Positions 11,242 through 23,564 of a stretch of 64,000 bases of DNA are shown here, one piece after another. The notes beneath the pieces are model-generated. The model was given only the letters and a program-made list of their open reading frames with translations, was not told where the DNA came from and did not search any database. The stretch spans positions 434,001 through 498,000 of the forward strand of contig JAQNBH010000132.1 in NCBI GenBank assembly GCA_028752905.1, in the 5' to 3' direction. The position numbers were made by a program, and so were the translations under genes. Origin of the DNA: Cladorhizidae sp. MBARI D1340-BT2 (taxonomy: Eukaryota; Porifera; Demospongiae; Poecilosclerida; Cladorhizidae). Position 1 is the stretch's first letter, and every line of letters starts with the position of its first letter.

Positions 11242-11390
11242 GTCTGAGCTACCACACCCCCAATGATGTGGAGGAGATCCTTGCCATGCTGGCGAGGGGG
11301 AATGGGAATAGGATACAGCACACAGGGAGAAGACATGTCTAGTCAGTCATTTGCACCTTCACACATCAGAGCTCACTCTTGACACCATGC
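11242..11390 (+). pseudogene. Kinesin-8-like motor exon K1 with switch I lesion (copy A2)
   Basis: After the acceptor the frame reads LSYHTPNDVEEILAMLARGN then GNRIQHTGRRHV and a TAG. Kinesin motors have here a helix followed by NxNRxxxxTxMNxxSSRSHA. A one-base shift restores a match, EDMSSSQSFAP, aligning with the switch I core SSRSHA but with SSQSFA. The frameshift is present in all four copies. No credible donor follows, so the 3' end is uncertain. Switch I residues needed for ATP hydrolysis are changed. Confidence 0.7.
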
Positions 11391-11407
11391 CACCCACAAC
11401 CACCTGT

Positions 11408-12775
11408 CTGACATGATCTGGTGTGACATGTGATGGTGTGTGACATGTGATGGTGTGTGACATGTGATGGTGTGTGACATGTGGTGGTGTGTGATACGTT
11501 ATGGCATGTGGCACGTTATGGTGTGTCACACATGATAGTGTGTGACATGTGATGCGTGTGACATGTGATGGTATGTGATGGTGTGAGACATTTGATTGTG
11601 TGTGACATGTGATGGTGTGTGACATGTGATGGTGTGTGACATGTGATGGGTGTGACATGTGATGGTGTGTGACATGTGATGGCGTGTGACATGTGATGGT
11701 GTGTGACATGTGATGGTGTGTGACATGTGATGGTGTGTAATACGTTATGGCGTCTGGCACGTTATGGTGTGTGACACATGATAGTGTGTGACATGTGATG
11801 GCGTGTGACATGTGATGGTGTGTGACATGTGATGGTGTGTGACATGTGATGGTGTGTGACATGTGATGGTGTGTGACATGTGATGGTGTGTGAAATGTGA
11901 TGGTGTGTGACATGTGATGGTGTGTGACATGTGATGGTGTGTGACATGTGACATGTGATGGGTGTGACATGTGATGGTGTGTGACATGTGATGGCGTGTG
12001 ACATGTGATGGTGTGTGACATGTGATGGTGTGTGACATGTGACATGTGATGGGTGTGACATGTGATGGTGTGTGACATGTGATGGCATGTGACATGTGAT
12101 GGTGTGTGACATGTGATGGTGTGTGACATGTTATGGTGTCTGACAGGTGATGGTGTGTGACAGGTGATGGTGTGTGACATGTGATGGTGTGTGACATGTG
12201 ATGGTGTGTGATACGTTATGGCATGTGGCACGTTATGGTGTGTGACACATGGTGTGTGACATGCGATGGCGTGTGACATGTGATGGTGTGCGACATGTGA
12301 TGGTGTGTGAAATGTGATGATGTGTGACATGTGATTGTGTGTGACATGTGACGGTGTGTGACATGTGATGGCGTGTGACATGTGATGGTGTGTGACATGT
12401 GATGGTGTGTGACATGTGAGGGTCTATGACGTGATGGTGTGTGACATGATGACATGTGATGGTGTGTGACATGTGATGGAGTGTGACATGTGATGGAGTG
12501 TGACATGTGATGGTGTGTGACATGTGATGGTGTGTGACATATGATGGTGTGTGACATGTGATGGTGTGTGACGTGATGGCGTGAGACATGTGATGGTGTG
12601 GTATGTGATGGTGTGTGACATGTGATGGTGTGACATGTGATGGTGTGTGACATGTGATGGTGTGTGACATGTGATGGTGTGTGACATGTGATGGTGTGTG
12701 ACATGTAATGGTGTGTGGCATGTAATGTTGTGTGACATGTGATTGCATGTGACATGTGATGGTGTGTCATGTGGT
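11408..12775. repeat. 17-bp minisatellite in kinesin intron (copy A2)
   Basis: About 80 copies of GACATGTGATGGTGTGT with point variants (GGCGTGT, ATACGTTATGG). A 17-bp period passes through all frames and yields the same 17-residue His/Ser/Thr-rich repeat in each minus-strand frame. The ORFs are therefore spurious. It lies between K1 and K2. Confidence 0.97.
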
Positions 12776-12782
12776 TGCCTAG

Positions 12783-13490
<708 letters not shown>

Positions 13491-13514
13491 GGCTGCCAAG
13501 CCAAGCGGCTAGTT

Positions 13515-14320
13515 CTGTGGACATTGTTGTGGTGTTGTCATTGTTGTTGTGTTGCCATTGATGTTGTGTTGTCATTGTTGTTGTGGTGGTGTTGTTGTTG
13601 TGTAGTCATTGTTGTTGTCATTATTGTGGTGTTGTCATTGTTGTTGTGTTGCCATTGTTGTTGTGTTGTCATTGTTGTTGTGGTGTTGTCGTTGTTGTTG
13701 TGTTATTGTTATTGTCATTGTGGTGTTGTCATTGTTGTTGTGTTGCCATTGTTGTTGTGTTGTCATTGTTGTTGTGGTGTTGTTGTTGTTGTTGTGTTAT
13801 TGTTGTTGTCATTATTGTGGTGTTGTCGTTGTTGTTGTGTTGTCATTGTTGTTGTCATTATTGTTGTGTTGTCATTGTGTCGTCATTGTGTTGTTGTTGT
13901 CATTGTTGTTGTGGTGTTGTCATTGTGTCGTCAGTGTTTTGTTGTTGTTGTCATTGTTGTCATTGTTGCTGTGGTGTTGTCATTGTGTCGTCATTCTTTT
14001 GTTGTTGTTTTCATTGTTGTTGTGGTGTTGTCATTGTGTCGTCAGTGTTTTGTTGTTGTTGTCATTGTTGTTGTCATTGTTGTTGTCATTGTGTCGTCAT
14101 TGTTTTGTTGTTGTTGTCATGGTTGTTGTGGTGTTGTCATTGTGTCGTCATTGTTTTGTTGTTGTTGTCAATGTTGTTGTCATTGTTGCTGTGGTGTTGT
14201 CATTGAGTCGTCATTGTTTTGTTGTTGTTGTCATTGTTGTTGTCATTGTTGCTGTGGTGTTGTCACTGTTGTCATTGTTGTTGTGGTGTTGTCATTGTTG
14301 TTGTTGTCATTGTTGTGGTT
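13515..14320. repeat. TTG/TCATTG minisatellite (copy A2)
   Basis: Same repeat family as 6480-7950, but its first half is richer in TGTTGTGTTGCCATTG and GGTGTTGTTGTTG words. Confidence 0.95.
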
Positions 14321-14332
14321 GACTGATTGCAG

Positions 14333-14407
14333 CTGGTGCGTAACGTGCTGAAGGTGGATTATCACTTGTCTAACTACAAGGTCATCATTGAAGATCTCCG
14401 CAATGAG
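14333..14407 (+). pseudogene. Kinesin-8-like neck exon K3 (copy A2)
   Basis: Codes the same 25 residues as copy A1 (LVRNVLKVDYH...DLRNE), after TGATTGCAG. This is the only copy whose donor is intact (AATGAG|GTGAGC). Confidence 0.75.
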
Positions 14408-14827
14408 GTGAGCATCTCTATATGCAGCACACCACACACACACACCACCAGCCTATGACTACTATAGAAGCTCCTCACTCTATCTCCTCCCCCCCACCCC
14501 CCATACACACACGCACACACACACACACCACTCCCATTGTAATAGATAAGTGAACTGAAGAGCTAGTGCTTCTCCCATGACTCTGACCTATGATCTCAAT
14601 GAGATAAACAGGTAAACATATACACACATCCAGTTTTAGCTACAAAATGTGTCTTCAGCTAGTTTACTAGAGTTATGTGTGATATTCAGAGTTTACTAGA
14701 ATGGTGATTGGATTATTAAATGTATACATGGAATATTATTCAAAGGGAGGTTTTCTCTCTGCCAATGTGGTGAGCTCACTGCCTCTCTTGTTGCCATGCT
14801 CTTCCTGCCCTGTGTGTGTGTGTGTAG

Positions 14828-14922
14828 GTTATGTGAGATGGTGGGGAGTGTATATGGTGAGAGGGGGAGGTTGAGGAAGCACATGGCTGACCTCGATGCC
14901 ATGGAGAGAGATACCCTGCAAG
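14828..14922 (+). pseudogene. Kinesin-8-like coiled-coil exon K4 (copy A2)
   Basis: Reads LCEMVGSVYGERGRLRKHMA and ends CTGCAAG|GTAAAG. The first bases are GTTATGTG where other copies have GTTGTGTG, a silent change. Confidence 0.6.
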
Positions 14923-15094
14923 GTAAAGGGTCTGCACTGCTATAAGCTCGAGTTCAACTCATCAATAAAGTCGGTGTATACTGTAGTAAGGAGGGGATAT
15001 ATTCTTCCTCTCCTCCTCCATCTCCTCCCTCCTCTGCCCTCTCCTCTCATCGTATATATAACTAAGGTAACCTGGATATCTGGTAAAGGGTTAT

Positions 15095-15415
15095 TGTCAT
15101 TGTTGTTGTCATTGTTGCGTATGCCTATATTCTCTTTTTTAATGATGTAACAATTGTTTGTGAGGTATATTGAAAAGAAAAATATGTGAATATTAGGAGC
15201 ATAATTTCATACTAGGAAAGAAATCTTTGATTGCCTATATTCTCTTTTTTAATGATGTAACAATTGTTTGTCAAAGCATAGTCGAGAAAAAGAGGTATAT
15301 TGAAAAGAAAAATAGGTGAATATTAGGAGCATAATTTCATAAAAGGAAAGAAAAATAGGTGAATATTAGGAGCATAAAAGGAAAGAAAAATAGGCAGAAA
15401 TTCGAGCATAATCCG
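15095..15415. repeat. Nested direct repeats, AT-rich
   Basis: GCCTATATTCTCTTTTTTAA begins two copies (15124, 15232). A second word, AGGTATATTGAAAAGAAAAA, is also duplicated, and GTGAATATTAGGAGCATAA occurs three times. No coding signal. Confidence 0.8.
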
Positions 15416-15426
15416 CCAGGGCCTAC

Positions 15427-16789
15427 CTGTAGGTCCTCAGTTAGTTCCTTGACCACTCTTGCCCCCAAGTGATGTACAACTGCACCTTTCTTTTTCCCGG
15501 TGTAAATCTCTAACTGTGTGAAAAAACCCGTTTCGGCTATTAGCCCAAAACCACACCTTGATTCCTCTTTTGATGGGTTTCAATGGCATGTATTGCTTCA
15601 GTGATGAATGACCTTGAAAGCTGATCATAGCCTCATCGATTGCAATCTCACAGTTCGGCCTGTATATTGATGAAAATTTGTGTTTGAAATGGCTGACAAA
15701 AGGTTGGATTTTCCCCAGCCTGTCATAATTTTCACTGCCCCTTGGGGAAAGTGTACAATTGTCTACAAAATGTAGAAATCTTGTAACAGTCGTGTACCTA
15801 TCCCTGGATATTCTTTGGGATATTGGTTTATAATTGTGGATGGGGTCCCTCTTCCAATAGTCGTCTGTGGATGGCTGGTGGTTAATTCCCATAAGAATAC
15901 TGAAGCCTATGAATGCTCGTATATCATCCTCGGTAATTCTTTCCAAGAAACATAGGCTTCAGCACCCATGACTTCTTCAGCGTACTTATTTGTGTGATCC
16001 ACTATCTCTTCCACTATGTTAGGTGTTAAAAAACTTTAAATACCTCCAGTGGTGATTCCGGTATAGGAACTGTAGGTCCTACGGAATATGTGAATGGATG
16101 AATTGTAGGGGTCACTAGGTTTGGTGACCAAACTGGAGGCAATGTCTGTGTAGAAGAGACAGTGGATGGCAAGGCTGAGTAGGTGGCAGTGGAAGGAATG
16201 AAAGAGGGTGATGGTTGGATTAGTTGTTGAGTCTGTATAATGTTGAGTTGGGGCTGGGGTGGGTAAGTAGGTGTGGTTGATACTGATGTTGGTTGAGGCA
16301 TGGGTGTGGTTGATTCTAATGTAAGTCGAGGCAGGAGTGGATGTCATTGTGGCCAATAATGATGTGGTTTGAGGCTGGGGTGTGGTCGATACTGAAGTAG
16401 ATATGGAAGTGCATGTTGTCGATAGCAATGATGGTAAAAGGTGGCAGATAGCAGTAGTGTTTGCAGAGTCTGATGTGGAAGCAACCACGGAATCTTTTAC
16501 TGAGATGGGTGTGGTAAAAGCGGCATTAAAATGTACTTGGGTCGATGGGTTGGGTAAAGGTGTCGTGTGTAATGCGGCAGGTATCGTGAAGGAATGAGCA
16601 TCTTCCTCTTCCATGTCTAAATATATTATATATATATAATTATATACATTTGTTCACTAAAATTTCCTTACCTTCCTGCAGGCCTTCAAATTCCTCATCA
16701 CTTCCATCAGTAAATGGCTCATCCAGGTCCCCATCTCCATCCAATGCCTTGAGGACCTCCTCCAAAGAGAAACATTGTCTTTTTGCCAT
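15427..16789 (-). pseudogene. piggyBac family A transposase, N-terminus to DDE (copy 2)
   Basis: Exon 1 (16789-16672) starts MAKRQCFSLEEVLKALDGDG and ends in an acidic DGSDEEFEGLQE stretch at a GTAAGG donor. A 55-bp AT-rich intron ends TTTAG. Exon 2 opens DMEEEDAHSFTIPAALHTTP and runs through about 190 Ser/Thr/Pro-rich residues. It then shows NIVEEIVDHTNKYAEEVMG, DIRAFIGFSILMGINHQPS, DDYWKRDP, IAIDEAMISFQGHSSLKQYM and GIKVW. These are standard piggyBac N-terminal and DDE blocks. At least two frameshifts break it, near 15950 and 15540. The copy stops at LTEDLQ; the C-terminal exon is absent. Confidence 0.9.
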
Positions 16790-17129
16790 TATAGTTAACT
16801 CTTTGACTGCGGTGGACATATAGATATGTCCGACAAAAATTGCACTCGTACGCGGTGGACATATATATGTCTGTAAAGGACTAATGCTTTATTGACTCGC
16901 AGTAAGGTGCTGCTTATCGATACAGCCACTCACGAAGCATCTGCCTATTGTCTGCTTATTGGTACAGCTGCTCACGGTGTTTAATTCACTTGTACTGACC
17001 TGGAATTATCAACTATCTTTGGACAAAGCGTGGTTATGTAAGGTGGTTATGTACCTTCACTCTAAATGTTTGATAGAGTATTATGCTGAATACAAGTGAT
17101 GGATAGATAATTATTATAATAGAGCCGAA

Positions 17130-17879
17130 GTGCTGTGTATGTTAAAAAGAGATGACAGTTATGATGATTTTGGTGGATATATTGATAAGAATTATTGTGA
17201 AGGTGTGGAGGATGGTAAAGAGGGTGTGGAGGATGGTGAAGATGTTGTGGATAGTGTAACAATGAAGAAGGTCATAGGAGTAGCTCCAGTGAAAGTTCAA
17301 GCAACTCCAGTTCAAGCAGCTCCAGTGCCAGCAGCTCCAGTGCCAGCAGCTCCAGTGGCCAGCAGCTCCAGTGCCAGCAGCTCCAGTGCCAGCAGCTCCA
17401 GTGCCAGCAGCTCCAGTGCCAGCAGCTCCAGTGCCAGCAGCTCCAGTGCCAGCAGCTCCAGTGGTAATATCTCATTCAGTCAGACATCTGGTTGCACAGT
17501 TGATATGGAAGGAAAAGCGCCCATTGACTTTGCTCAGCTTTTTCTCGATAACACTATCCTAAGGAGAATTGTGGAGGAAACAAATTTGTAAGCAGACCAA
17601 TTTATAGCTTGGAATCAAGACCTACCTCCTCAATCTAGAATGAGAGATTGTAAAGCTTGGCACAGTTAGCGAGATAAAGAGCCCTCATTATAGCCATTAG
17701 CATGGACAATCATACCAGCTTGGAAGAGAAATTGCTGTCGATGAATCAATTGGATTGTCTGGTTCATCCAGTACTTGTCCATGAAGCCCACAAAGTGGGG
17801 TACGAAAGCTTATGTCCTGGCAGACAGCTCTAGTGGATATACCTATAGTTTGAAGCTGTATGTAGGTGAGGAGACTTTA
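17130..17879 (+). pseudogene. piggyBac family D transposase, internally deleted
   Basis: An acidic N-terminal part (DSYDDFGGYIDKNYCEGVED) is followed by a repetitive linker and KAPIDFAQLFLDNTILRRIV-EETNL. A TAA then replaces the Tyr of the family's ETNLYA motif. After ADQFIAWNQDLPPQSRMRD the frame decays. About 100 bp later come fragments of the DDE core, REIAVDES, and then in another frame KPTKWGTKAYVLADSSSGY and YSLKLYVGEE. The region between the N-terminal domain and the second catalytic block is lost. Confidence 0.85.
17290..17465. repeat. In-frame 15-bp minisatellite in family D transposase
   Basis: About 11 units of CCAGTGCCAGCAGCT (PVPAA, or SSSSA after an extra G near 17358). The inverted copy of the element has only about four units at 37775-37870. 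Confidence 0.9.
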
Positions 17880-18089
17880 GTATACACACAATAATATGAT
17901 ATATACACTTGTACTATCTCTAAAAAGTAGTGGCTTTGGTGCATTTGGTACAGTTTGGGTGAACAGGGGGGGACCTGCATGTATCAAGGCCAAAGACAAA
18001 ATGAAAAGGAATCTGTAAGTACAAATGGTGTTCATGCCTTGAAATGGATGGACGAGAGCTGTGACCATTCTGAGTACTATCCATGATGA

Positions 18090-18665
18090 TAGCACAGTTG
18101 GTAGATCATCCAAAGCTAGCAGAGCTGAGATACATACTAGCACTAGCTATAGAACAACTTGGTTTGCTTGGTAGTCTACTAGCTACCTCCAATGCTAGCC
18201 TATACATCAGCTACAACTGCCTTCTTCAAGCGCTAGCTAATTTGCTAGCTATAATGATCATCTAAAACTGCCAACTTCAAGCGCTAGCTAATTTGCCAGC
18301 TATAAAGATCAGCTCATACACTTCAAGCGCTAGCTACTTGGCTATCTAAAACTGCCAACTTCAAGAGCTAGCTAATTTGCTAGCTATAAAGATAAGCTCA
18401 AACTGCCTATACACTTCAACCGCCATCTAATTTGCTAGCTATAATGATCGTCTAAAACTGCCAACTTCAAGCGCTAGCTAATTTGCCATCTATAAAGATA
18501 AGCTCAAACTGCCTACACACTTCAAGCGCTAGCTACTTGGCTATCTAAAACTGCCAACTTCAAGAGCTAGCTAATTTGCTAGCTATAAATATCAGCTAAA
18601 ACTGCCTATACACTTCAAGCGCCATTTAATTTGCTAGCTATAATGATCATCTATGTAACAAACTG
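18090..18665. repeat. GCTAGC-rich tandem repeat inside family D element
   Basis: Eight to nine diverged units of about 60 bp containing TTCAAGCGCTAGCTAATTTG and CTATAAAGATCAGCTCAAAC. The inverted copy has a shorter version at 36785-37080. Confidence 0.85.
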
Positions 18666-19049
18666 GTTAGCTTATCCACATAATAATACTTACTTGGAGT
18701 CTAGCTTCATTTGTCTTGCCATCTCAAAAGGTTCTTCTAGCCTGGTGTTGGGTAGAAAGTTAGGAGATAGTCAGAATATCACTCATATGCTCAACAAGCC
18801 TCCCAAATAGAAAACAAAAGCAATTAAACATCAGGTGATTTCAAAAACGGGTGATTCAATAAAAAGCCTCCGCGTGCAGGGGAAATTACTGGGTAAATCC
18901 CTTCGCAGCCAAAGAGTTAACAATTGTTTTCAAGTAAAAAAAAAAATGTTATAGTAAGTGCTATATAATATAAAGGCACACTCATGAACTTACACTATTA
19001 TAGAGCGGTATCGCAGCAATGAGTTAGACAACTAGCCGATCGCGCGAAT

Positions 19050-19390
19050 AAAAAGGCTGACGCGTCGCCGTTCAGAGCAGAGTTATGCGCACGCACCTTA
19101 TGACGCGTATAACACGTGGTATAAATAACACGTGCATAAAACGTGGCGATTTGTCTCGCGATGTATAAAAGACAACCATTGGCTATTCAAGACAGTTGCG
19201 CTCGCCATTCCGAATCACAGAAGTTATGCAGGAGGATCTCTGAAGGAAACATCAGCTGCTCGCCATTGGAACCACAGAAGTTTTGCTGGAGGATCTCTGA
19301 AGGAAACATCAGCTGCTCGCCACTCGAATCACAGATGTTTTGCTGGCGGATGACTTAGGAAAGCTCTGAAGGAAACAATCCTAAGCAGAA
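19050..19390 (+). promoter_or_regulatory. Promoter-like module with TATA box and first exon (copy 1)
   Basis: Two CACGTG E-boxes (AACACGTGGTATAAATAACA) precede TATAAAA at 19164-19170. About 20 bp further starts a stretch with three 57-bp units (CTCTGAAGGAAACATCAGCT), which ends in a donor CAGAA|GTAAGT at 19391. The arrangement suggests a core promoter and non-coding or short-coding first exon pointing away from the family A gene. Copies lie at 30080-30433 and, reversed, at 35994-36420. Transcription is inferred, not shown. Confidence 0.4.
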
Positions 19391-19494
19391 GTAAGTTGCT
19401 ACCGTACTCAGTGTTTAGCTCTAGGTGTGTTAGCTCTAGGTCTGTAGCTGTAGCTTTAGCACGGCTTGGTCTTAGCGCAGCTTTGTGTTCTTAG

Positions 19495-19990
19495 CACAGC
19501 TTTGTGGTCTTATCACAGCTTTGTGGTCTTAGCTTGCTTGCTCTTAGCTTGCTTGCTCGCTCTTAGCTTGCTTGCTCGCTCTTAGCTTGCTTGCTCGCTC
19601 TTAGCTTGCTTGCTCGCTCTTAGCTTGCTTGCTCGCTCTTAGCTTGCCCCCTCGCTCTTAGCTTGCTCCCTCGCTCTTAGCTTGCTCCCTCGCTCTTAGC
19701 TTGCTCCCTCGCTCTTAGCTTGCTCGCTCGCTCTTAGCTTGCTCGCTCGCTCTTAGCTTGCTCCCTCGCTCTTAGCTTGCTCCCTCGCTCTTAGCTTGCT
19801 CCCTCGCTCTTAGCTTGCTCCCTCGCTCTTAGCTTGCTCCCTCGCTCTTAGCTTGCTCCCTCGCTCTTAGCTTGCTCCCTCGCTCTTAGCTTGCTCCCTC
19901 GCTCTTAGCTTGCTCCCTCGCTCTTAGCTTGCTCCCTCCTCTTAGCTTGCTCCCTCCTCTTAGATTGCTCCCTCGCTTTTAGCTTGCTCC
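19495..19990. repeat. 19-bp tandem array
   Basis: About 25 units of CTTAGCTTGCTCCCTCGCT with early TTGCTTGCTCGCT variants. Paralogous arrays lie at 30570-30932 and, in reverse, at 35705-35860. Confidence 0.95.
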
Positions 19991-20160
19991 TTAAGGGGGG
20001 AGTAGACCATTTTGTGGGTTAAAAAAAATCGTGTCATAACTATTGAATGCTTAATCCATTTCCAAAGATTATGGTCTCAAAATGTAGCTCATTCTAGGTG
20101 CTTTCCATTGACATTAGAATAATGGTGTTGCAATAAACTAGGACTGAAACATGGGGAAAC
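19991..20160. repeat. Possible TTAA-element terminus
   Basis: CCTTAAGGGGGGAGTAGACC begins a segment with CATAACTATTGAATGC and TAGGTGCTTTCCATTGACAT. It resembles the layout of the family A 3' end (CCCATAACTT..., GTGCTTTCCAATGACATATA), so it is probably a related element end. The same start occurs at 30933 before another array. The opposite end was not found. Confidence 0.4.
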
Positions 20161-20780
20161 CGCAAAGGTCCTTTAAAATGTTTAGATGCACTCCTGTACC
20201 CAAACCACAGGTCTTCAACACTTGCTATTAGAGTGATCACAGATACCTCTTTTGAATTGATATATTTTTTTTACATTTTTTATTCATCCCAACATCCCCA
20301 ATTTAATTTTTATCCGGGTCATAATGCTGTCAGACTGAATATCTCATCCGAAAATGACTGGATTGATAATTTGTCAATTAAAAAGGAGTAATGCAAGAGC
20401 TTTCATAATATATAAAAATTATTTACTACAGACAAAAATTGAATGAGTTACACGGTATCATGTGATGTCACTACATGAAAATTACATTTCATAATAAATC
20501 AGTTTGAAAAGTACAACAATAAAAAAAAAATATTGATGAAATTTTTTTTTATGATAAATTGAGTATATGAATTCCAGTTTGGGTTTCAGCACTTTAAGTA
20601 CAAGCATCAACATTGACGGACACTCTCACCCAGAACACAACAGATAAGCTGGGTGTGTTATGAGTAAGAGTTGCCAGTCACTCGAGGGGGCAAATCTAGA
20701 GCTGCATACAATGTGGCAAGTCCTGTCCTCCCCTTTCCCGTCAACCTAGCTCCGAACACTGAATTGCAGTTCAAACCCTA
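20161..20780. other. Unassigned AT-rich region
   Basis: About 600 bp with long A and T runs and no coding or repeat signal recognised. Confidence 0.5.
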
Positions 20781-20896
20781 ATATACATGCTTACTAATGA
20801 GTCATCAATGCAGTAGATATATACATGCCTACTAATGAGTCATCAATGCAGTAGATATATACATGCTTACTAATGAGTCATCAATGCAGTAGATAT
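20781..20896. repeat. 38-bp tandem repeat, left part
   Basis: Three units of TATACATGCTTACTAATGAG + TCATCAATGCAGTAGATA. The array is interrupted by the 7-kb element and resumes at 27855. Confidence 0.9.
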
Positions 20897-21107
20897 GTGA
20901 CAGGCTCTGCGAAAAGGGCCCACTTCGCGCAAGATATAAAATTTGAGTTATTGGCACTAAGATATAGCACACCTTATTACCTTCAAAATGGTCTAAGAAG
21001 CGTCATCATAGCTAGTTGGTTTGCTGAGTTACGACCGATCTAAACCAGCTAAGTACAAGGCCATAATTCCATGAAAACGGTCTTTCAATGTTTACTTACG
21101 GGGAAAT

Positions 21108-21290
21108 TTTCTATTTCCGTAATCTTCCGCGTTATGCGTTTGAGGTAGCACGTGATTCTACAAGATACGCCCTTCATAGTTCGTGGATAAAAGTCACACA
21201 CTTCTTGGAGGAGCTTTTCTTCGCTTCCACGGCGCAGCCAAGGACTTAGAACACCACTAGAGCCCCCCAAAACGTCGTGCCTCCATGAAT
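21108..21290 (-). CDS. Unrecognised exon-like open frame next to the element end
   Basis: On the minus strand an ATG (MEARRFGG) runs, after a shift in a GGGGGG run, into SSGVLSPWLRRGSEEKLLQE, VCDFYPRTMKGVSCRITCYL and KRITRKITEIENFP. It ends at a donor-like CCCC|GTAAGTAAAC. I do not recognise the protein. It reads outward, towards the left terminal repeat. It may be a captured host exon or a terminal exon of the element gene. Confidence 0.3.
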
Positions 21291-21354
21291 CAAGCAGCTA
21301 TTCTTGGGAGGAAAAGCAGGTGAGAGATATTACTAGCTGTGTTCAACCACCAAC

Positions 21355-22090
21355 TGTAACTTTTTGGTTTAACTTGTTCTCTAGCTCACAGTTGGCCTTT
21401 GTTTAACTTGTTTTCTAAGAAGCCCACAGTTAGCCTTTGTTTAATTCTATCCTACAGTTAGCCTTTGTTCACAGGTAGCCTTTGTTTAACTCGTTTTCTA
21501 GCCCACAGTTAGCCTTTATTTAACCTGTTTTCTAGCCCATAGTTAGCCTTTATTTGACTTGTTTTCTAGCCCACAGTTAGCCTTTATTTAACTTGTTTTC
21601 TAGCCCACAGTTAGCCTTTATTTAACTTGTTTTCTAGCCCACAGTTAGCCTTTATTGAACTTGAACTTCTTTTCTAACCCACAGTTAGCCTTTATTGAAC
21701 TTGAACTTCTTTTCTAACCCACAGTTAGCCTTTGTTTATCTTGTTTTCTAGCCCACAGTTAGCCTTTATTTAACTTGTTTTCTAGCCCACAGTTAGCCTT
21801 TATTTAACTTGTTTTCTAGCCCACAGTTAGCCTTTATTTAACTTGTTTTCTAGCCCACAGTTAGCCTTTATTTAACTTGTTTTCTAGCCCACAGTTAGCC
21901 TTCATTTAACTTGTTTTCTAGTTAACAGTTAGCCTTTATTTAACTTGTTTTCTAGCCCACAGTTAGCCTTTGTTCACAGGTAGCCTTTGTTTAACTTGTT
22001 TTCTAGCCCACAGTTAGCCTTTATTTATTTAGCCCATAGTTAGTGTTTAGTTTCTAGCCCATAGTTAACTTGTTTCTAGCCTACAGTTAG
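21355..22090. repeat. 34-bp tandem array
   Basis: About 20 units of TTTATTTAACTTGTTTTCTA + GCCCACAGTTAGCC, with some shortened or extended units. Confidence 0.95.
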
Positions 22091-22289
22091 TGTTATTAAA
22101 CTTAGTTTTAGGTCAGCAGTATGCCGGCTACTTGTCCTAACACAGTTTTCTCTCTTTTGTTGTTAGAACAAACTATTATTAGATAAAAAGTGGGACAAGA
22201 ATAATTATTATTATACAGTGTTACAACAACATTGGTTAAAGACTTATTGTTGCTGATCTACTGTTATGTCCCTCCTTTCTGCAGATCAT
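22091..22289. other. Unassigned spacer in the 7-kb element
   Basis: About 200 bp with TTATTATTATAC and a TTTCTGCAG at its end. No coding signal. Confidence 0.5.
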
Positions 22290-23290
22290 ACAAGTGCGTT
22301 CACTCGTCACAGGTGGTTTTGTAGAACGACCTTTCCAGCTGCACAATTTGAAGGTGCTCTTCTGCTACTTTTATAGTAGCACATTTCTCCACATCAGGAC
22401 AGTTAGCAGCTCGGAGGATAGCTGTACTGTTCTGTTGGCATTGCCAGCACAAGTCGGACATAGGTTTCATAATAAAATGGATGGAAGCAGTGACTGCCAG
22501 AGCTTATTGAAGGTGGAGTATGCAGCCGGACATGCACCGGGTGTGGAGTTAGCAGCTTAACAATACATCCTCCGGATCCCTCTCTTGGACACGCTGGAAG
22601 GTAGCAGCTTGATGTCAGATCTGCTATAACCTGGTATGCGACCAGGAAGGAGCAGGCCATTCTGATCAGCATAGTTTAGTAAGAATCTGACAATAAACTC
22701 TACCGAAGCAAATGCAAGGGCATTGTGGGGAAGACGCCTGGTGTTTCCATGGACATGTGCCCATTGTCCTTGAAGTGTGTCACCAAGTTCTTCGTTCGTT
22801 TCTCGCCAACAGTGTGAAGGTAACGAAACATGGAAGGACACACTGGTTGCCCCTGATGGTAATATTTTGTGTACTTTTTCTGTCTACTCAACAGTGAATG
22901 CCGAACATCTCCATCGAATTTGAGGTAGCCATGAGCTGCCCAAGCAAGATGTCCAACTCATTGTGTGTCTGGGAATTGCAGTGTGAGCGAAATCAAAGAC
23001 ATGCTGTCAAGGAAAATGGGAGAGAGAAACTTCCCCCATCACGAAGACGACAACCACATCCAGCATCCAAGAAATCTCCAACTTGCTTATTTTCCTCGAT
23101 GTCGGAAAGAGTTGGTTCGATGCCATCAATCATGTGAAGATTCTCCAGGGCTTCACTCACTTGCTCATCACGGTCCAAATCTTCCTCCTCAATTTCTTAA
23201 TTTCTTCATCCTCACTGATCTCCTCCACACCCATCTCGCCAACCTCTATATACCACTCTGCGATTGCACAAAAGTTCTGTCTCTGTAAAT
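22290..23290 (-). pseudogene. Transposon-associated protein with LLPGRIPGY and DLCWxCQ motifs
   Basis: Reading the minus strand through about four frameshifts gives DRDEQVSEALENLHMIDGIE, a Cys-rich CGCRLRDGGSFSL, HNELDILLGQLMA, QGQPVCPSMFRYLHTVGEKR, NTRRLPHNALAF, LLPGRIPGYSRSDIKLLPSS, FNKLWQSLLPSI, MKPMSDLCWQCQQN and EEHLQIVQLERSFYKTTCDE. I recognise this block order from uncharacterised proteins multiplied in cnidarian, sponge and fish genomes. They behave like transposon genes, but I cannot name the enzyme. The paired cysteines suggest zinc binding. It is probably the 7-kb element's own gene. Confidence 0.6.
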
Positions 23291-23560
23291 AGTATGCACA
23301 CAGATGTACTATAATTCCAACACATTACTCCACATTACTCCTAAATACAAATTTTTGTCAATACAGTGTATATTTGGCTATTCAGCTATTCAGTAGTATG
23401 ATATTTTTTTTTTGGCTGTTGACACACACCTATGTCTTCACTAAACTTACCATGATTTACTGCTCCAGTCACATCATCACTGTACATTTCTCCTTCAAAA
23501 GGAGTGTTGAAGTAGTCTTGTAAGATATCCAGCAAGGGTTGTTGGTCTTTCTCACAAAAG
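23291..23560. other. Unassigned spacer in the 7-kb element
   Basis: No recognisable feature apart from the TTAA at 23561-23564 at its end. Confidence 0.5.
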
Positions 23561-23564
23561 TTAA

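Larger units (their letters stand above)
16799..18916 (+). mobile_element. piggyBac family D element (copy 1)
   Basis: Flanked by TTAA at 16795-16798 and 18917-18920. Its ends are inverted: CTCTTTGACTGCGG on the left and CGCAGCCAAAGAG on the right (one mismatch in 13). Next to the left end is GGACATATAGATATGTCC, and a second GGTGGACATATATATGTC follows. The element lies 5 bp upstream of the start codon of the family A pseudogene, so it inserted into that gene's leader. At 2.1 kb with an internally deleted transposase it is non-autonomous. Confidence 0.85.

Noticed and set aside
11359..12770. Histidine-rich repeat protein (MSHTITCHTPSHVTHHH) on the minus strand
   Set aside because: A 17-bp unit read in any frame gives the same 17-residue peptide. 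There is no start context, and the array lies in an intron between two kinesin exons. Same for 43139-43545, 50283-51260 and 58800-59206.
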